In this document: piece after piece, positions 25,437 through 34,512 of the stretch
Layout: each line of letters starts with the position of its first letter
Position numbering within the stretch: the stretch's first letter is position 1
Source: Clostridia bacterium
GTDB taxonomy: Bacteria > Bacillota > Clostridia > Saccharofermentanales > Saccharofermentanaceae
Assembly (NCBI GenBank): GCA_024403775.1
Contig: JAKSRE010000002.1
Coordinates: forward strand, 1-64,000
DNA: 64,000 nt
Direction: 5' to 3'
The notes under the pieces: generated by a model
Seen by the model: the letters and a program-made list of their open reading frames with translations, nothing else
Told to the model about the DNA's origin: nothing
Databases searched by the model: none
Program-made: the position numbers and the translations under genes

Positions 25437-26756
25437 ATGGGCAGGAATTCACGCTCACTTAAAAAGAATTCGTTTTTTGGATATGTATTCGCAGAGAATA
25501 GAGCATTTTTAATTTATTCTATTTTTTGTTTTACAGCAATGTTCCTTTACATTGCATACGCAACATGGATGGGACAGGGTTTTTACAGATTTACTTTATT
25601 TAAGCTTTGTGACGATGTTTTCATGGATTTTTATAATTCTGTAAGAGATGCACACATGCTTGATGTGAGATGCTATTCAGAGCGTCACGTAATTTATCCG
25701 CCACTTGCTAACCTGTTTTATGCATTTATTTCTAGATTCATGAATAATGATTTTATTACTGCTGACGATGGTCATTCGTTAACCTGGAGATACTGGCTGT
25801 ATGATATTTTTGTATATCCTATTCTTGCTATCTTTATTGTTGTAGTTATTGCACTTGTAATTAATAACAGAACTAAGGGAAGTAGTAGTAAAAAGTTTAT
25901 TTTTGCTCTTCTATCTGTTTTTTCCTGGCCTTTTGTTTATATGATTGAGAGAGGTAATATTCTCTCTATTGCATTCTTGTTCCTTCTTCTTTATGTATTT
26001 TATTATGATTCTGAAAATAAAGTAGTCAGTGAATTAGCCTGCATATGTCTTGCAGTATCTGCAGGAATTAAATTATATCCAGCGGTTTTTGGAATACTGC
26101 TAATATTGGATAAACGTTATAAGCAGGCTATAAGAACTGTTATATATGGTATTTTGTCTGTAGTATTACCAATGTTTGCTTTCTATAGTGGTTTTGAAGG
26201 TATAAGACTCTGGTTGGAAAATATCCGCCGTTTTACGGGAATGGTATCAGGAAGTGTATATTTTCCAGGAAGTACAACATGTAAATCTGGATTTTATGTT
26301 CTTCAGAGAATTCTGGGATCAGGAAGAGTTGGTGTAGGCGGATTTGCAGATAAGATGTTTACATTCCTTCCATTAATTGTAGCAATTGCTGCTGTAGTTA
26401 TTCTTCCTCGTAAATGGCAGAGATTTATGGCTTTAATATTCTTTGCTATTACAGTTCCAGGTGGTGGAGGAAGTTATTCTCTTGTTTTTCTCACAATTCC
26501 TCTTTTATTTATGATGGAAGAGAAAAAACTTAGAGTATTCGATTATGCATATGTACTTATAATTACTGTACAGCATATGATATTCCCAATTCCTATGGTT
26601 GCAGCTCAGTCTATGCTTGGTGTTAATCAGCTTATTACACCTGTTACAGTTATGACACTGTTTTTGCTGTTAAGTATTGATCTCGTAATTGAAGTCAAGA
26701 AGATAGTAAAAAAAGAAAGACCTGTTCTTGTAAAAATGGAACGCGTGGGACAATAA
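25437..26756 (+). CDS. Polytopic membrane protein, GT87/DUF2029-like glycosyltransferase
   Basis: The 439-residue membrane protein has about ten hydrophobic helices. MIERGNILSIAFLFLLLYVF followed by a GIKLYPAVFG segment matches the conserved RGN...K.YP pattern of polyprenyl-phosphate-mannose-dependent GT87 (DUF2029) transferases, which add sugars on the outer face of the membrane. A conserved acidic residue typical of GT-C enzymes may lie in the first outer loop (LCDDVFMDFYNSV). Donor and acceptor are unknown. Monocistronic between tRNAs and the topoisomerase operon. Confidence 0.75.
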   Translation: MGRNSRSLKKNSFFGYVFAENRAFLIYSIFCFTAMFLYIAYATWMGQGFYRFTLFKLCDDVFMDFYNSVRDAHMLDVRCYSERHVIYPPLANLFYAFISRFMNNDFITADDGHSLTWRYWLYDIFVYPILAIFIVVVIALVINNRTKGSSSKKFIFALLSVFSWPFVYMIERGNILSIAFLFLLLYVFYYDSENKVVSELACICLAVSAGIKLYPAVFGILLILDKRYKQAIRTVIYGILSVVLPMFAFYSGFEGIRLWLENIRRFTGMVSGSVYFPGSTTCKSGFYVLQRILGSGRVGVGGFADKMFTFLPLIVAIAAVVILPRKWQRFMALIFFAITVPGGGGSYSLVFLTIPLLFMMEEKKLRVFDYAYVLIITVQHMIFPIPMVAAQSMLGVNQLITPVTVMTLFLLLSIDLVIEVKKIVKKERPVLVKMERVGQ

Positions 26757-26797
26757 ATTCACAAAAAGTATAGTATCATTAAGTAGAATAATATTTT

Positions 26798-26851
26798 AAT
26801 AAGCATACAAAATAGTTATGTTATAATTACGAGTATGCTTATTTATTTTTT
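26798..26851 (+). terminator. Hairpin terminator with a promoter-like -10 box in its loop
   Basis: An 11-bp perfect stem (26798-26808 with 26833-26843) with a 24-base loop is followed by TATTTTTTTG. The loop contains TATAAT at 26822-26827. A transcript starting near 26834 would lack the left arm and escape termination, while read-through from the upstream gene would be stopped. No good -35 is visible. Confidence 0.6.
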
Positions 26852-26866
26852 TGAGTTGGAGGAAAT

Positions 26867-28861
26867 ATGGCTTCAAAGTCATCTTATGGTAACGATAGTA
26901 TTTCAGCATTAAAGGGCGCAGACAGAGTAAGAAAACGTCCAAGTGTTATTTTTGGTTCAGATAATCTGGAAGGTTGTATTCATTCCTTTTTTGAGATTTT
27001 GTCTAACTCTATAGATGAGGCTAGAGAAGGTCATGGTAATAAGATTATTATTACCAAGTTTAAAGATGGTTCTCTTCAGGTAGAGGATTTTGGACGAGGA
27101 ATACCTCTCGATTTTAATACGAAGGAAAATCGTTATAACTGGGAACTTGTTTATTGCGAGCTTTATGCTGGTGGTAAGTATGATAATAATAAATCAGGTG
27201 ATTATATGTTCTCACTTGGTTTAAATGGACTTGGTGCCTGTGCTACTCAGTATGCTTCTGAGTATTTTGAAGTTACTGTATTTAGAGATGGATATAAGTA
27301 TCATCTTGATTTTGCCAAGGGCGAAGTTAATGGTGAACTTGTTAAGGAACCTTATAGATTTAAGAGAACTGGTACTATTCAGAAGTGGAAGCCAGATTCT
27401 GAAGTTTTTACAGATGTAAACGTTCCAATTGAAAATATAAAAGAGATAGTAAAAAGACAGTCAATCATTAACTCTGGTGTTGAGTTTGTTGTTGTTGATG
27501 AGGCAACTTCTGAAGAAGTTACATATATATATCCAGAAGGAATAAAAGGATATGTTGATGAACTTTCTGATATGAAGGGATTTACTGAAGCTCATTCATT
27601 CAGTGCAGAAGGTAAAGGCCGCGATGCTGAAGACAGAGATATTTATACAGTAAGAGCTGAAGTAGCATTTTGCTTTAATAACAATGTGAATGTTATTGAG
27701 TATTTCCATAACTCAAGTTTCCTCGAGAATGGTGGTTCTCCTGATAAGGCTGCAAAATTAGCTTTTGTATCAGAGATTGATAAGCAGATTAAGGCGAGAG
27801 ATAAATATAAGGCGAATGAATCCAAGATTTCATTTGTAGATGTTCAGGACTCTCTTATTCTTGTAACTAATACTTTCTCAACACAGACATCTTATGAGAA
27901 TCAGACTAAGAAAGCTATTAATAATAAGTTTATTCAGGATTTTATGACTGATCTTATTAAGAAGGAACTTGAAATTTGGTTTATCGAGAATAAAGCTCTT
28001 GCAGATAAAGTTGTTGAACAGGTTCTCGTAAATAAACACGCAAGAGAAAATGCTGAGAAAACAAAGATTAATGTAAAGAAGCAGCTGCAGGGTAAGATTG
28101 ATCTTAATAACAGAATCAAAAAGTTTGTTGACTGCAGATCTAAAGATGTAAATATCAGAGAATTATATATTGTAGAGGGTGATTCTGCGTTAGGTTCAGT
28201 AAAGACTGGCCGTGATGCTGAGTTCCAGGCTGCAATGCCTGTAAGAGGTAAGATTCTTAATTGTCTTAAGGCTGATTATGGCACTATATTTAAAAGTGAG
28301 ATTATTACTGACTTAGTTAAAGTATTAGGTTGTGGTATTGAGATAACAAACCGTCATACAAAAGATATGAGTGCTTTTAATCTTGAGTTGTTAAGATGGA
28401 ACAAAGTAATAATCTGTACCGATGCCGATGTCGATGGTTTCCAGATTAGAACACTTATTCTAGCTATGATTTATAGACTTATGCCAACTCTTATTGAGAC
28501 TGGTCATGTTTATATTGCTGAATCTCCTTTGTTTGAGATTACATATACTCCTAAGAATAAAAAAGAAGAGGAGTTAACATTATTCGCTTTTGATGAGAAA
28601 GAAAAAGCAGAGATTTTATCTAAATATGATAATAGCTGTCTTAATATTCAGCGTTCAAAGGGTCTCGGTGAAAACACTTCAGATATGATGTGGGAGACAA
28701 CAATGAATCCAAAGACAAGACGTCTTATTAAAGTTTGTCCTGATGACGCAAAGAAGACAGCTGATATTTTTGACTTACTGCTTGGTGATAATCTTGCAGG
28801 CAGAAAGCAGCATATTGAAGAAGATGGCCACCTCTATCTTGATATGCTTGATTTGGTTTAA
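26867..28861 (+). CDS. parE: Divergent type IIA topoisomerase subunit B (ParE/GyrB-like)
   Basis: The 664-residue ATPase subunit has a GHKL domain (ILSNSIDEAREG, EDFGRGIPL, SLGLNGLGAC), a transducer domain, and a Toprim domain with EGDSALGSVKTGRD, DADVDGFQIRTL and QRSKGLGE. Standard GyrB/ParE read EGDSAGGSAKQGRD and DADVDGAHIRTLL, so several near-invariant positions differ, although catalytic Glu and Asp residues are kept. With the next gene it forms a heterotetrameric decatenating or supercoiling enzyme. SD TTGGAGG. Topo IV is favoured by the partner's features. Confidence 0.88.
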   Translation: MASKSSYGNDSISALKGADRVRKRPSVIFGSDNLEGCIHSFFEILSNSIDEAREGHGNKIIITKFKDGSLQVEDFGRGIPLDFNTKENRYNWELVYCELYAGGKYDNNKSGDYMFSLGLNGLGACATQYASEYFEVTVFRDGYKYHLDFAKGEVNGELVKEPYRFKRTGTIQKWKPDSEVFTDVNVPIENIKEIVKRQSIINSGVEFVVVDEATSEEVTYIYPEGIKGYVDELSDMKGFTEAHSFSAEGKGRDAEDRDIYTVRAEVAFCFNNNVNVIEYFHNSSFLENGGSPDKAAKLAFVSEIDKQIKARDKYKANESKISFVDVQDSLILVTNTFSTQTSYENQTKKAINNKFIQDFMTDLIKKELEIWFIENKALADKVVEQVLVNKHARENAEKTKINVKKQLQGKIDLNNRIKKFVDCRSKDVNIRELYIVEGDSALGSVKTGRDAEFQAAMPVRGKILNCLKADYGTIFKSEIITDLVKVLGCGIEITNRHTKDMSAFNLELLRWNKVIICTDADVDGFQIRTLILAMIYRLMPTLIETGHVYIAESPLFEITYTPKNKKEEELTLFAFDEKEKAEILSKYDNSCLNIQRSKGLGENTSDMMWETTMNPKTRRLIKVCPDDAKKTADIFDLLLGDNLAGRKQHIEEDGHLYLDMLDLV

Positions 28862-28874
28862 TTTGAGGTAATAT

Positions 28875-31142
28875 ATGGCACGTAAGAAGACAGATGATAA
28901 AAAGACAGATTTAAATATTCCTGATATGCCAGCAGTTGAGCAGCGTATTACTGATACTCTTGAGACGAATTATATGCCTTATGCAATGAGTGTAATTGTA
29001 TCAAGAGCAATTCCTGAGATAGATGGATTTAAGCCTTCACATAGAAAGCTCTTATATACCATGTATAAGATGGGTTTAATTAATGGTAGAAGAACAAAGT
29101 CTTCTAATGTAGTTGGTCAGACAATGAAGTTAAATCCACATGGTGATATGGCCATCTATGAGACGATGGTCAGACTTGCAAGAGATCATGAAGCTTTACT
29201 ACACCCTTTCGTAGATTCAAAGGGTAACTTTGGTAAGCACTATTCCAGAGATACTCAGTTTGCTGCACCTCGATATACTGAGGTAAAGCTCGAAAGAATT
29301 TGTGAAGAACTTTTTGATGGTATCGACAGAAATGCTGTTGATATGATTGATAACTATGATGGAACCATGAAGGAGCCATCACTTCTTCCAGCAACATTTC
29401 CATCAGTTCTTGTAAATAGTAATCAGGGTATTGCCGTTGGTATGGCTTCTAATATCTGTTCATTTAATCTTACTGAAGTATGTAATGCTACAATTGCTTT
29501 GATTAAGAATCCAGAGTCAGATATCCTTGAGATAATGCCAGCTCCAGATTTTATTGGTGGTGGTAATATTGTCTATAATAAAGATCAGATGAGACAGATA
29601 TATGAGACAGGTAAGGGCTCTATCTCAATCAGAAGTACATATAATGTTGATACGAAGAATAATATCATTGAAGTTACACAGATTCCTTATTCTACAAGTA
29701 TTGAGCTTATTATCGATAAGATTATTGAGAATGTTAAGAATGGTAAGCTTAAGGAAGTAAGTGATGTAAGAGATGAGACTGATAAAAACGGTCTTAAGCT
29801 TGCTATTGAATGTAAAAGAGGAACAGATCATGAGGCTTTAATGAGTAAGCTCTTTAGATATACTCCTCTTGAGGACAGCTTTTCATGTAATTTCAATCTT
29901 CTCATTAATGGTTCACCAAAGGTTCTTGGTGTTAATAGCATCTTAAATGAATGGATTACATGGAGAAGAGGCTGCGTTGTAAGAGAACTTGAATTTGATC
30001 TCGAAAAGAAGCTTAACAGACTTCATCTTTTGGAAGGTCTTGCAGCAATTCTTTTGGATATTGATAAAGCTATTGAGATTATTCGTAATACTGAACTTGA
30101 AGAAGATGTAGTACCAAATCTTATTAAAGGTTTTGGTATTGATGAGATACAGGCTGAATATGTTGCAGAGATTAAACTTCGTAACATAAATAAGCAGTAT
30201 ATTTTAAAGCGTTTGGAAGATAAGAATAAACTCGTGGAGGATATTGCTGACATTAGAGATATCTTAAGTAAGCCTAAGCGTGTTGATACTTTAATTATCG
30301 ATAAACTTAAGAATGTAATTAAGAAATTTGGTAAGGAAAGAACAAGTAAATTAATCGAGCAGGAAGGTATTAGTAGCTATGAGCCAGCTATTGAGATTGC
30401 TGATTATCGTGTTAGAGTAATGCTTTCAAGACATGGATATCTTAAGAAACATACACTTGTATCACTTAGAAGTGCAGGTGAGCTTAAGGTTAAAGATGAT
30501 GACGAGATTTTTATTGATACAGAGTGTGGAAATAAAAGTGAGATTTTGTTCTTTACTAACTTAGGCAATGTCTATAAGTGTAAAACTTATGATTTTGTTG
30601 AGACAAAACCTTCTGATTATGGATATTACCTCACTAATGAGCTTAACCTTGAAGAGAATGAGCAGGTTCTTCATATGGAGATAACTACTGATTATAAGGG
30701 TAATCTTCTCATTGGATTTAAAAATGGTAAGGTGGCTTTGTTCCCACTTAGTGTATATGAGACAAAGCAGAACAGAAAGAAACTTGTTAATGCTTTCTCA
30801 TCATTGTCGGAGGCTGTTGCATTTAAACTTTTGAAGTCAGAAGAAGATGGCGAGAATGAAGACCAGAAGCCATTAGATTTGGATCTTGTTGCTAAAAGTA
30901 ATCTTAATAAGGCAATTGTATTTAAACTTTCGCTTATTCCTGTTAAGTCAACAAGAACTACACAAGGTGTTCAGCTTCTTATATCAAAGAAGGGTTCAGA
31001 GATGACTACTATTGAGCTTCTTTCAGAGTCTGGTCTTAATGAACCAGAATATTACAGAGTTAGAAGAATACCTGCTACTGGCTATTATCTTAAAGAAGAT
31101 GCCTATGAGAGTAAGCAGTTAACAATTGAAGGACTGGAATAA
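28875..31142 (+). CDS. parC: Divergent type IIA topoisomerase subunit A (ParC/GyrA-like)
   Basis: The 755-residue breakage-reunion subunit has its catalytic Tyr at about Y134 (AAPRYTEVKL) preceded by Arg, and a C-terminal beta-pinwheel domain (about 500-740). I see no QRRGGKG GyrA box, so a ParC role is likelier. In the quinolone-determining region, PHGDMAIYETMVRLAR has Met at about 92 where E. coli GyrA has Ser83 and Glu at about 96 for Asp87. It follows parE by 13 bases. Confidence 0.88.
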   Translation: MARKKTDDKKTDLNIPDMPAVEQRITDTLETNYMPYAMSVIVSRAIPEIDGFKPSHRKLLYTMYKMGLINGRRTKSSNVVGQTMKLNPHGDMAIYETMVRLARDHEALLHPFVDSKGNFGKHYSRDTQFAAPRYTEVKLERICEELFDGIDRNAVDMIDNYDGTMKEPSLLPATFPSVLVNSNQGIAVGMASNICSFNLTEVCNATIALIKNPESDILEIMPAPDFIGGGNIVYNKDQMRQIYETGKGSISIRSTYNVDTKNNIIEVTQIPYSTSIELIIDKIIENVKNGKLKEVSDVRDETDKNGLKLAIECKRGTDHEALMSKLFRYTPLEDSFSCNFNLLINGSPKVLGVNSILNEWITWRRGCVVRELEFDLEKKLNRLHLLEGLAAILLDIDKAIEIIRNTELEEDVVPNLIKGFGIDEIQAEYVAEIKLRNINKQYILKRLEDKNKLVEDIADIRDILSKPKRVDTLIIDKLKNVIKKFGKERTSKLIEQEGISSYEPAIEIADYRVRVMLSRHGYLKKHTLVSLRSAGELKVKDDDEIFIDTECGNKSEILFFTNLGNVYKCKTYDFVETKPSDYGYYLTNELNLEENEQVLHMEITTDYKGNLLIGFKNGKVALFPLSVYETKQNRKKLVNAFSSLSEAVAFKLLKSEEDGENEDQKPLDLDLVAKSNLNKAIVFKLSLIPVKSTRTTQGVQLLISKKGSEMTTIELLSESGLNEPEYYRVRRIPATGYYLKEDAYESKQLTIEGLE

Positions 31143-31149
31143 TCTTAGA

Positions 31150-33033
31150 ATGAATAAATACTCTTTTGATGACATGCATTCATATGATGATGCGAAGCAC
31201 CCACTGTTTTATTTTGGTGTTTTGCTATTATCCGTTGTGATTTTTGTTGTCTCAATAGGAGTAATGGCTGTTGTTTATAATAGAAACCAGAAATCTGTAA
31301 GTGTTATTCCTGGATTTAAGCTTGCAATGGATGAAGGAAGATATGATGATGCTTTGGAGATGTATCGTAATCTTCAGGATAAAGTTCTTGCGGTAGATCC
31401 GTCTAATACTGATTCTGTTCAGGGCGACATTAATACAATGAAAGAAATGGAAGCTGTTGTTAAGGAACGATTTGATGACTTAACTTCTGTTATGCTTTCT
31501 GAAAGATATGCACTAACAACAAGTGATATTGTGTTCTTAAGCGATATGCATGAGATAGTGTCATATTTTATGGGTGACTGGCTAAATAAGATTTGTGAAG
31601 ATTTTCTTCTTGGTAAGATAGAAAAGCCTGATGCTGTTTTTATCTTTAACCAGATGCTATCTGTTGAGAATCTTACATATCTTGTAAACCCACTCTTAAA
31701 TGAATTGGATTCTATTGAACGTTCCAGAGGTAACTGTGAGATAGCAGAACGTTATTATACTGATCTTGATTATATTAGAGCTGTACAATCTTATCAAAGT
31801 GTCGCAAGCAGTACATCTGGATTTGTATATGATTTTTCAATTTCACGAGTTAATGAGATAAAAGAGATAATGCATCAGCCAATGATTGATGAAGGTGAGC
31901 ATATGCTTGACCGCTTTCAGTATTATTCTGCTGAAGAATTATTCTCGGATTTGGCGGTAATCTTTCCTGATGATCAGAGAATTAATGCTGATCTTCTTGA
32001 AGCAACAGCACATACATATGAGACTCGTACATATAGTGGAACAGTGGAAGTTATTTGTATAAGACAGTTGATTGCTGATAATGATGTTGCCTTTGGTGTA
32101 TCTCATGTTGAGACAAATGAGGACCTGTTTCTTACAACATCTGAATTCAGTAGTATTATTAATCAGTTATATGAGAATGATTATATTCTTGTAGATGTTG
32201 AAGGTCTTGCTGATTTGTCAGAAGAGGCATTCCTTTTGGAGAAGTCTCTGGTGGTTCCTGTGGGAAAGAAGCCTTTGATATTAGTAATCGAAGCATTGGA
32301 TTATAATGTTCACAATGTAGCTTCTGGATGTTGTAACAGACTGGTTTTAAATGATCAGTCCCAGGTGTGCGGTGAGTACACAGACAGTATGGGAAATATT
32401 GTTGTAAATAGAACTTCGGAGGCAATAGGTATTCTTGATGAATTTGTTGAGCAGCATCCTGATTTCTCATATAACGGGGTAAAAGGTGTTATTTCTGTTT
32501 GTGGATATGAGGCATGTTTGGGTTATGTTGTTGATGCGGATGAATTAGACGATCGTAATCAGGCGTTAGCTTCTCAGGGATTTGCGACATTAAATATCAC
32601 TGATGAGGAAATTGAATTAAATAGAACGACAGTTAAAAATATAGTAGAAGTACTTAAAGATACAGGCTGGACATTAGCTTCATCAACATACGGAAATATA
32701 AATGCGAATTCTTCTGACATGGAAACAATTCAGGCTGATACTTCAAAATGGATTAATCAGATTGGTTCACTTGTTGGTGATGTGCATGTTCTGGTATATC
32801 CAGGAGGTAATTATATTTCTGGAACAGATGAGAGAGCAGAGTATCTTAAGAGTCTTGGATTCAGAATATTTATGGGTATGGGAGCTAATCCATATTACAC
32901 ATATGGACGAAATTATCTTTATTATGACCGCAATCTGATAAATGCTTCACTTATGAGAAGCAGAGATTATTCTGATTTGTTTGATGTTAGTCTCTGCTAT
33001 GATGAGGCTCGCAATACAGAATTGGATAATTGA
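31150..33033 (+). CDS. Membrane-anchored NodB-fold protein with degenerate metal site
   Basis: The 627-residue protein has one N-terminal membrane helix (about 14-38), a helical TPR-like region (about 50-280) and a C-terminal domain resembling Firmicutes polysaccharide deacetylases: KKPLILVIEALDYN, EQHPDFSYNGVKGVISVCGY, WTLASSTYGN and HVLVYPGGNYIS align with that family. Where active members have an Asp-Asp pair and HxxxH metal ligands, this protein has E381-A382 and S512/N516, so deacetylase activity is doubtful. It may bind wall glycan. ATG 31150 is chosen; a TTG at 31126 inside parC has no SD. It follows the parC stop by seven bases. Confidence 0.78.
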   Translation: MNKYSFDDMHSYDDAKHPLFYFGVLLLSVVIFVVSIGVMAVVYNRNQKSVSVIPGFKLAMDEGRYDDALEMYRNLQDKVLAVDPSNTDSVQGDINTMKEMEAVVKERFDDLTSVMLSERYALTTSDIVFLSDMHEIVSYFMGDWLNKICEDFLLGKIEKPDAVFIFNQMLSVENLTYLVNPLLNELDSIERSRGNCEIAERYYTDLDYIRAVQSYQSVASSTSGFVYDFSISRVNEIKEIMHQPMIDEGEHMLDRFQYYSAEELFSDLAVIFPDDQRINADLLEATAHTYETRTYSGTVEVICIRQLIADNDVAFGVSHVETNEDLFLTTSEFSSIINQLYENDYILVDVEGLADLSEEAFLLEKSLVVPVGKKPLILVIEALDYNVHNVASGCCNRLVLNDQSQVCGEYTDSMGNIVVNRTSEAIGILDEFVEQHPDFSYNGVKGVISVCGYEACLGYVVDADELDDRNQALASQGFATLNITDEEIELNRTTVKNIVEVLKDTGWTLASSTYGNINANSSDMETIQADTSKWINQIGSLVGDVHVLVYPGGNYISGTDERAEYLKSLGFRIFMGMGANPYYTYGRNYLYYDRNLINASLMRSRDYSDLFDVSLCYDEARNTELDN

Positions 33034-33077
33034 TTAGAAATAATCAATATGCATTTTTGTAAAACATATGTTAAATT

Positions 33078-33106
33078 TTGACAATAATTATAAAATGCCT
33101 GATTAT
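33078..33106 (+). promoter_or_regulatory. Promoter upstream of the PH-domain gene
   Basis: TTGACA at 33078-33083, a 17-base spacer and GATTAT at 33101-33106. It probably drives the PH-domain protein, sirtuin and MutS-like genes. Confidence 0.65.
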
Positions 33107-33168
33107 TTTTGTAGAGTTTCTTCAATTAAAAGTTTATAATATTAAATAAAATGTTGAATAGGAGATTT

Positions 33169-33600
33169 ATGATTATGGCAAAGACTGATAGATTGTCAGG
33201 TTTGGTACAGGAAGATCCAATTCTTTGGAAGGATCGTAGAAGATATCTTGGAATGCCAATATCATTTACAGTATATAGTTTTGACGAGAATAGATTTTAT
33301 TGTCGTAAGGGCTTTTTTAACACATCTGAAGAAGAGATTCTTCTCTATAGAATTCTTGATGTAAGTCTTAAGAGATCTTTGTTCCAGAAGATTTTTGGTG
33401 TTGGAACTATTTACCTTAACACTGCAGATCAGACGTCTCCAGTGTTTGAGATTAAGAGCATTAAGGATCCAGTCAGAGTTCGTAAGGCATTAAGTACAAG
33501 AGTTGAACGTGAACGTGACGAGAAGAGAGTTCTCGGTAAGGAAATGTTTGGTGCAGCTAGTGGATTTGATGGTCACGAAGTTGATTTTGATATGAATTAA
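33169..33600 (+). CDS. Small protein with bacterial PH-like domain
   Basis: The 143-residue cytosolic protein has a beta-rich core (about 25-110). TVYSFDENRFYCRKGFFNTS followed by EEEILLYRILDVSLKRSLFQ matches the bPH_2 (YdbS/YdbT-like) pattern, in which a strand pair leads into an EEI-LYRI-D segment. A charged C-terminal helix follows. Those relatives are usually membrane proteins; this one has no membrane helix. ATG 33169 or 33175 could be the start (SD AGGAG at 33160-33164). Function unknown. Confidence 0.7.
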   Translation: MIMAKTDRLSGLVQEDPILWKDRRRYLGMPISFTVYSFDENRFYCRKGFFNTSEEEILLYRILDVSLKRSLFQKIFGVGTIYLNTADQTSPVFEIKSIKDPVRVRKALSTRVERERDEKRVLGKEMFGAASGFDGHEVDFDMN

Positions 33601-33624
33601 TTTTGATTTTTAGGGAGAGAAACT

Positions 33625-34506
33625 GTGGAGACCAGATTAGATAGATATCAGGGTGCCAGAGAGACAAAGCTTAATCAGTTGAGAGAGCTTATCGACAAGT
33701 CTGAGAACATTGTGTTCTTAGGCGGTGCTGGTGTGTCCACAGCTAGTGGAATTCCGGATTTCAGAAGTGGTGAAGGTATATTTAATCAGGAGAGCGGCCT
33801 CAAATACAGAGCGGTTGATGTAGTATCACATTCATTCTTTGTTGAGCATCCAGAAGAGTTCTACGATTTTTATAGACGTAAACTTTGTTATCCTGATGCA
33901 AAGCCTAATAAAGCTCATAAGGCACTTGCACGTCTTGAGAGACAGGGAAAGTTAAAAGCAATTATTACTCAGAATATTGACAATCTTCATCAGTTGGGTG
34001 GAAGTCATAATACTATTGAACTTCATGGTTCTGTATATCGTAATTATTGCGTTCAGTGTAATAAGAAATATAAGCTTGATGATATTCTTGCAACAGATGG
34101 AATTCCACATTGTACACGCTGCGGTGGTATAATCCGTCCAGATGTTACTTTATATGAGGAGAACCTTGATCATTCGAAGGTTGATGCTGCGATTAAGGCT
34201 TTGAAGAAGTGTGATCTTCTTATTATTGGAGGTACATCACTTTCTGTTTATCCAGCAGCTACTTTTGTTCAGTTTATTAAGCATGGCAATATTGTAATAA
34301 TTAATAAGAGTTCAACATATTTGGATTTACAGGCTAAGCTTACTATACATGATGCTATTGGAGAAGTTCTTGATGAGGTTGTTCCTAAGAGAAGAACAAA
34401 GGCACAAATTGAAGCTGCTAAGCAGTTGAGAATCAAGGAGGAAAAGGCAAGAATCCGAGCTGAGCAACGACTTGCTAAGAAGAAAGCAGCGGATTCTACC
34501 AAATAA
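33625..34506 (+). CDS. Sirtuin-family NAD-dependent protein deacylase
   Basis: The 293 residues from GTG 33625 (SD AGGGAG) include the NAD motifs GGAGVSTASGIPDFRS, TQNIDNLHQ and the catalytic His in ELHGSVYRNYC. Two CxxC pairs (CVQC and CTRC) bind structural zinc; GGTSLSVYPAA completes the pocket. An extra C-terminal Lys/Arg/Ala-rich helix (about 250-293) extends past the usual 240-250 residues. It removes acyl groups from protein lysines in the cytosol. Probably co-transcribed with the PH-domain gene 24 bases upstream. Confidence 0.93.
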   Translation: METRLDRYQGARETKLNQLRELIDKSENIVFLGGAGVSTASGIPDFRSGEGIFNQESGLKYRAVDVVSHSFFVEHPEEFYDFYRRKLCYPDAKPNKAHKALARLERQGKLKAIITQNIDNLHQLGGSHNTIELHGSVYRNYCVQCNKKYKLDDILATDGIPHCTRCGGIIRPDVTLYEENLDHSKVDAAIKALKKCDLLIIGGTSLSVYPAATFVQFIKHGNIVIINKSSTYLDLQAKLTIHDAIGEVLDEVVPKRRTKAQIEAAKQLRIKEEKARIRAEQRLAKKKAADSTK

Positions 34507-34512
34507 TTAGGT

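Noticed and set aside
33029..33058. Terminator after the NodB-fold gene
   Set aside because: An 8-bp AT-only stem (33029-33036 with 33041-33048) is not directly followed by a T-run; its stability is doubtful.
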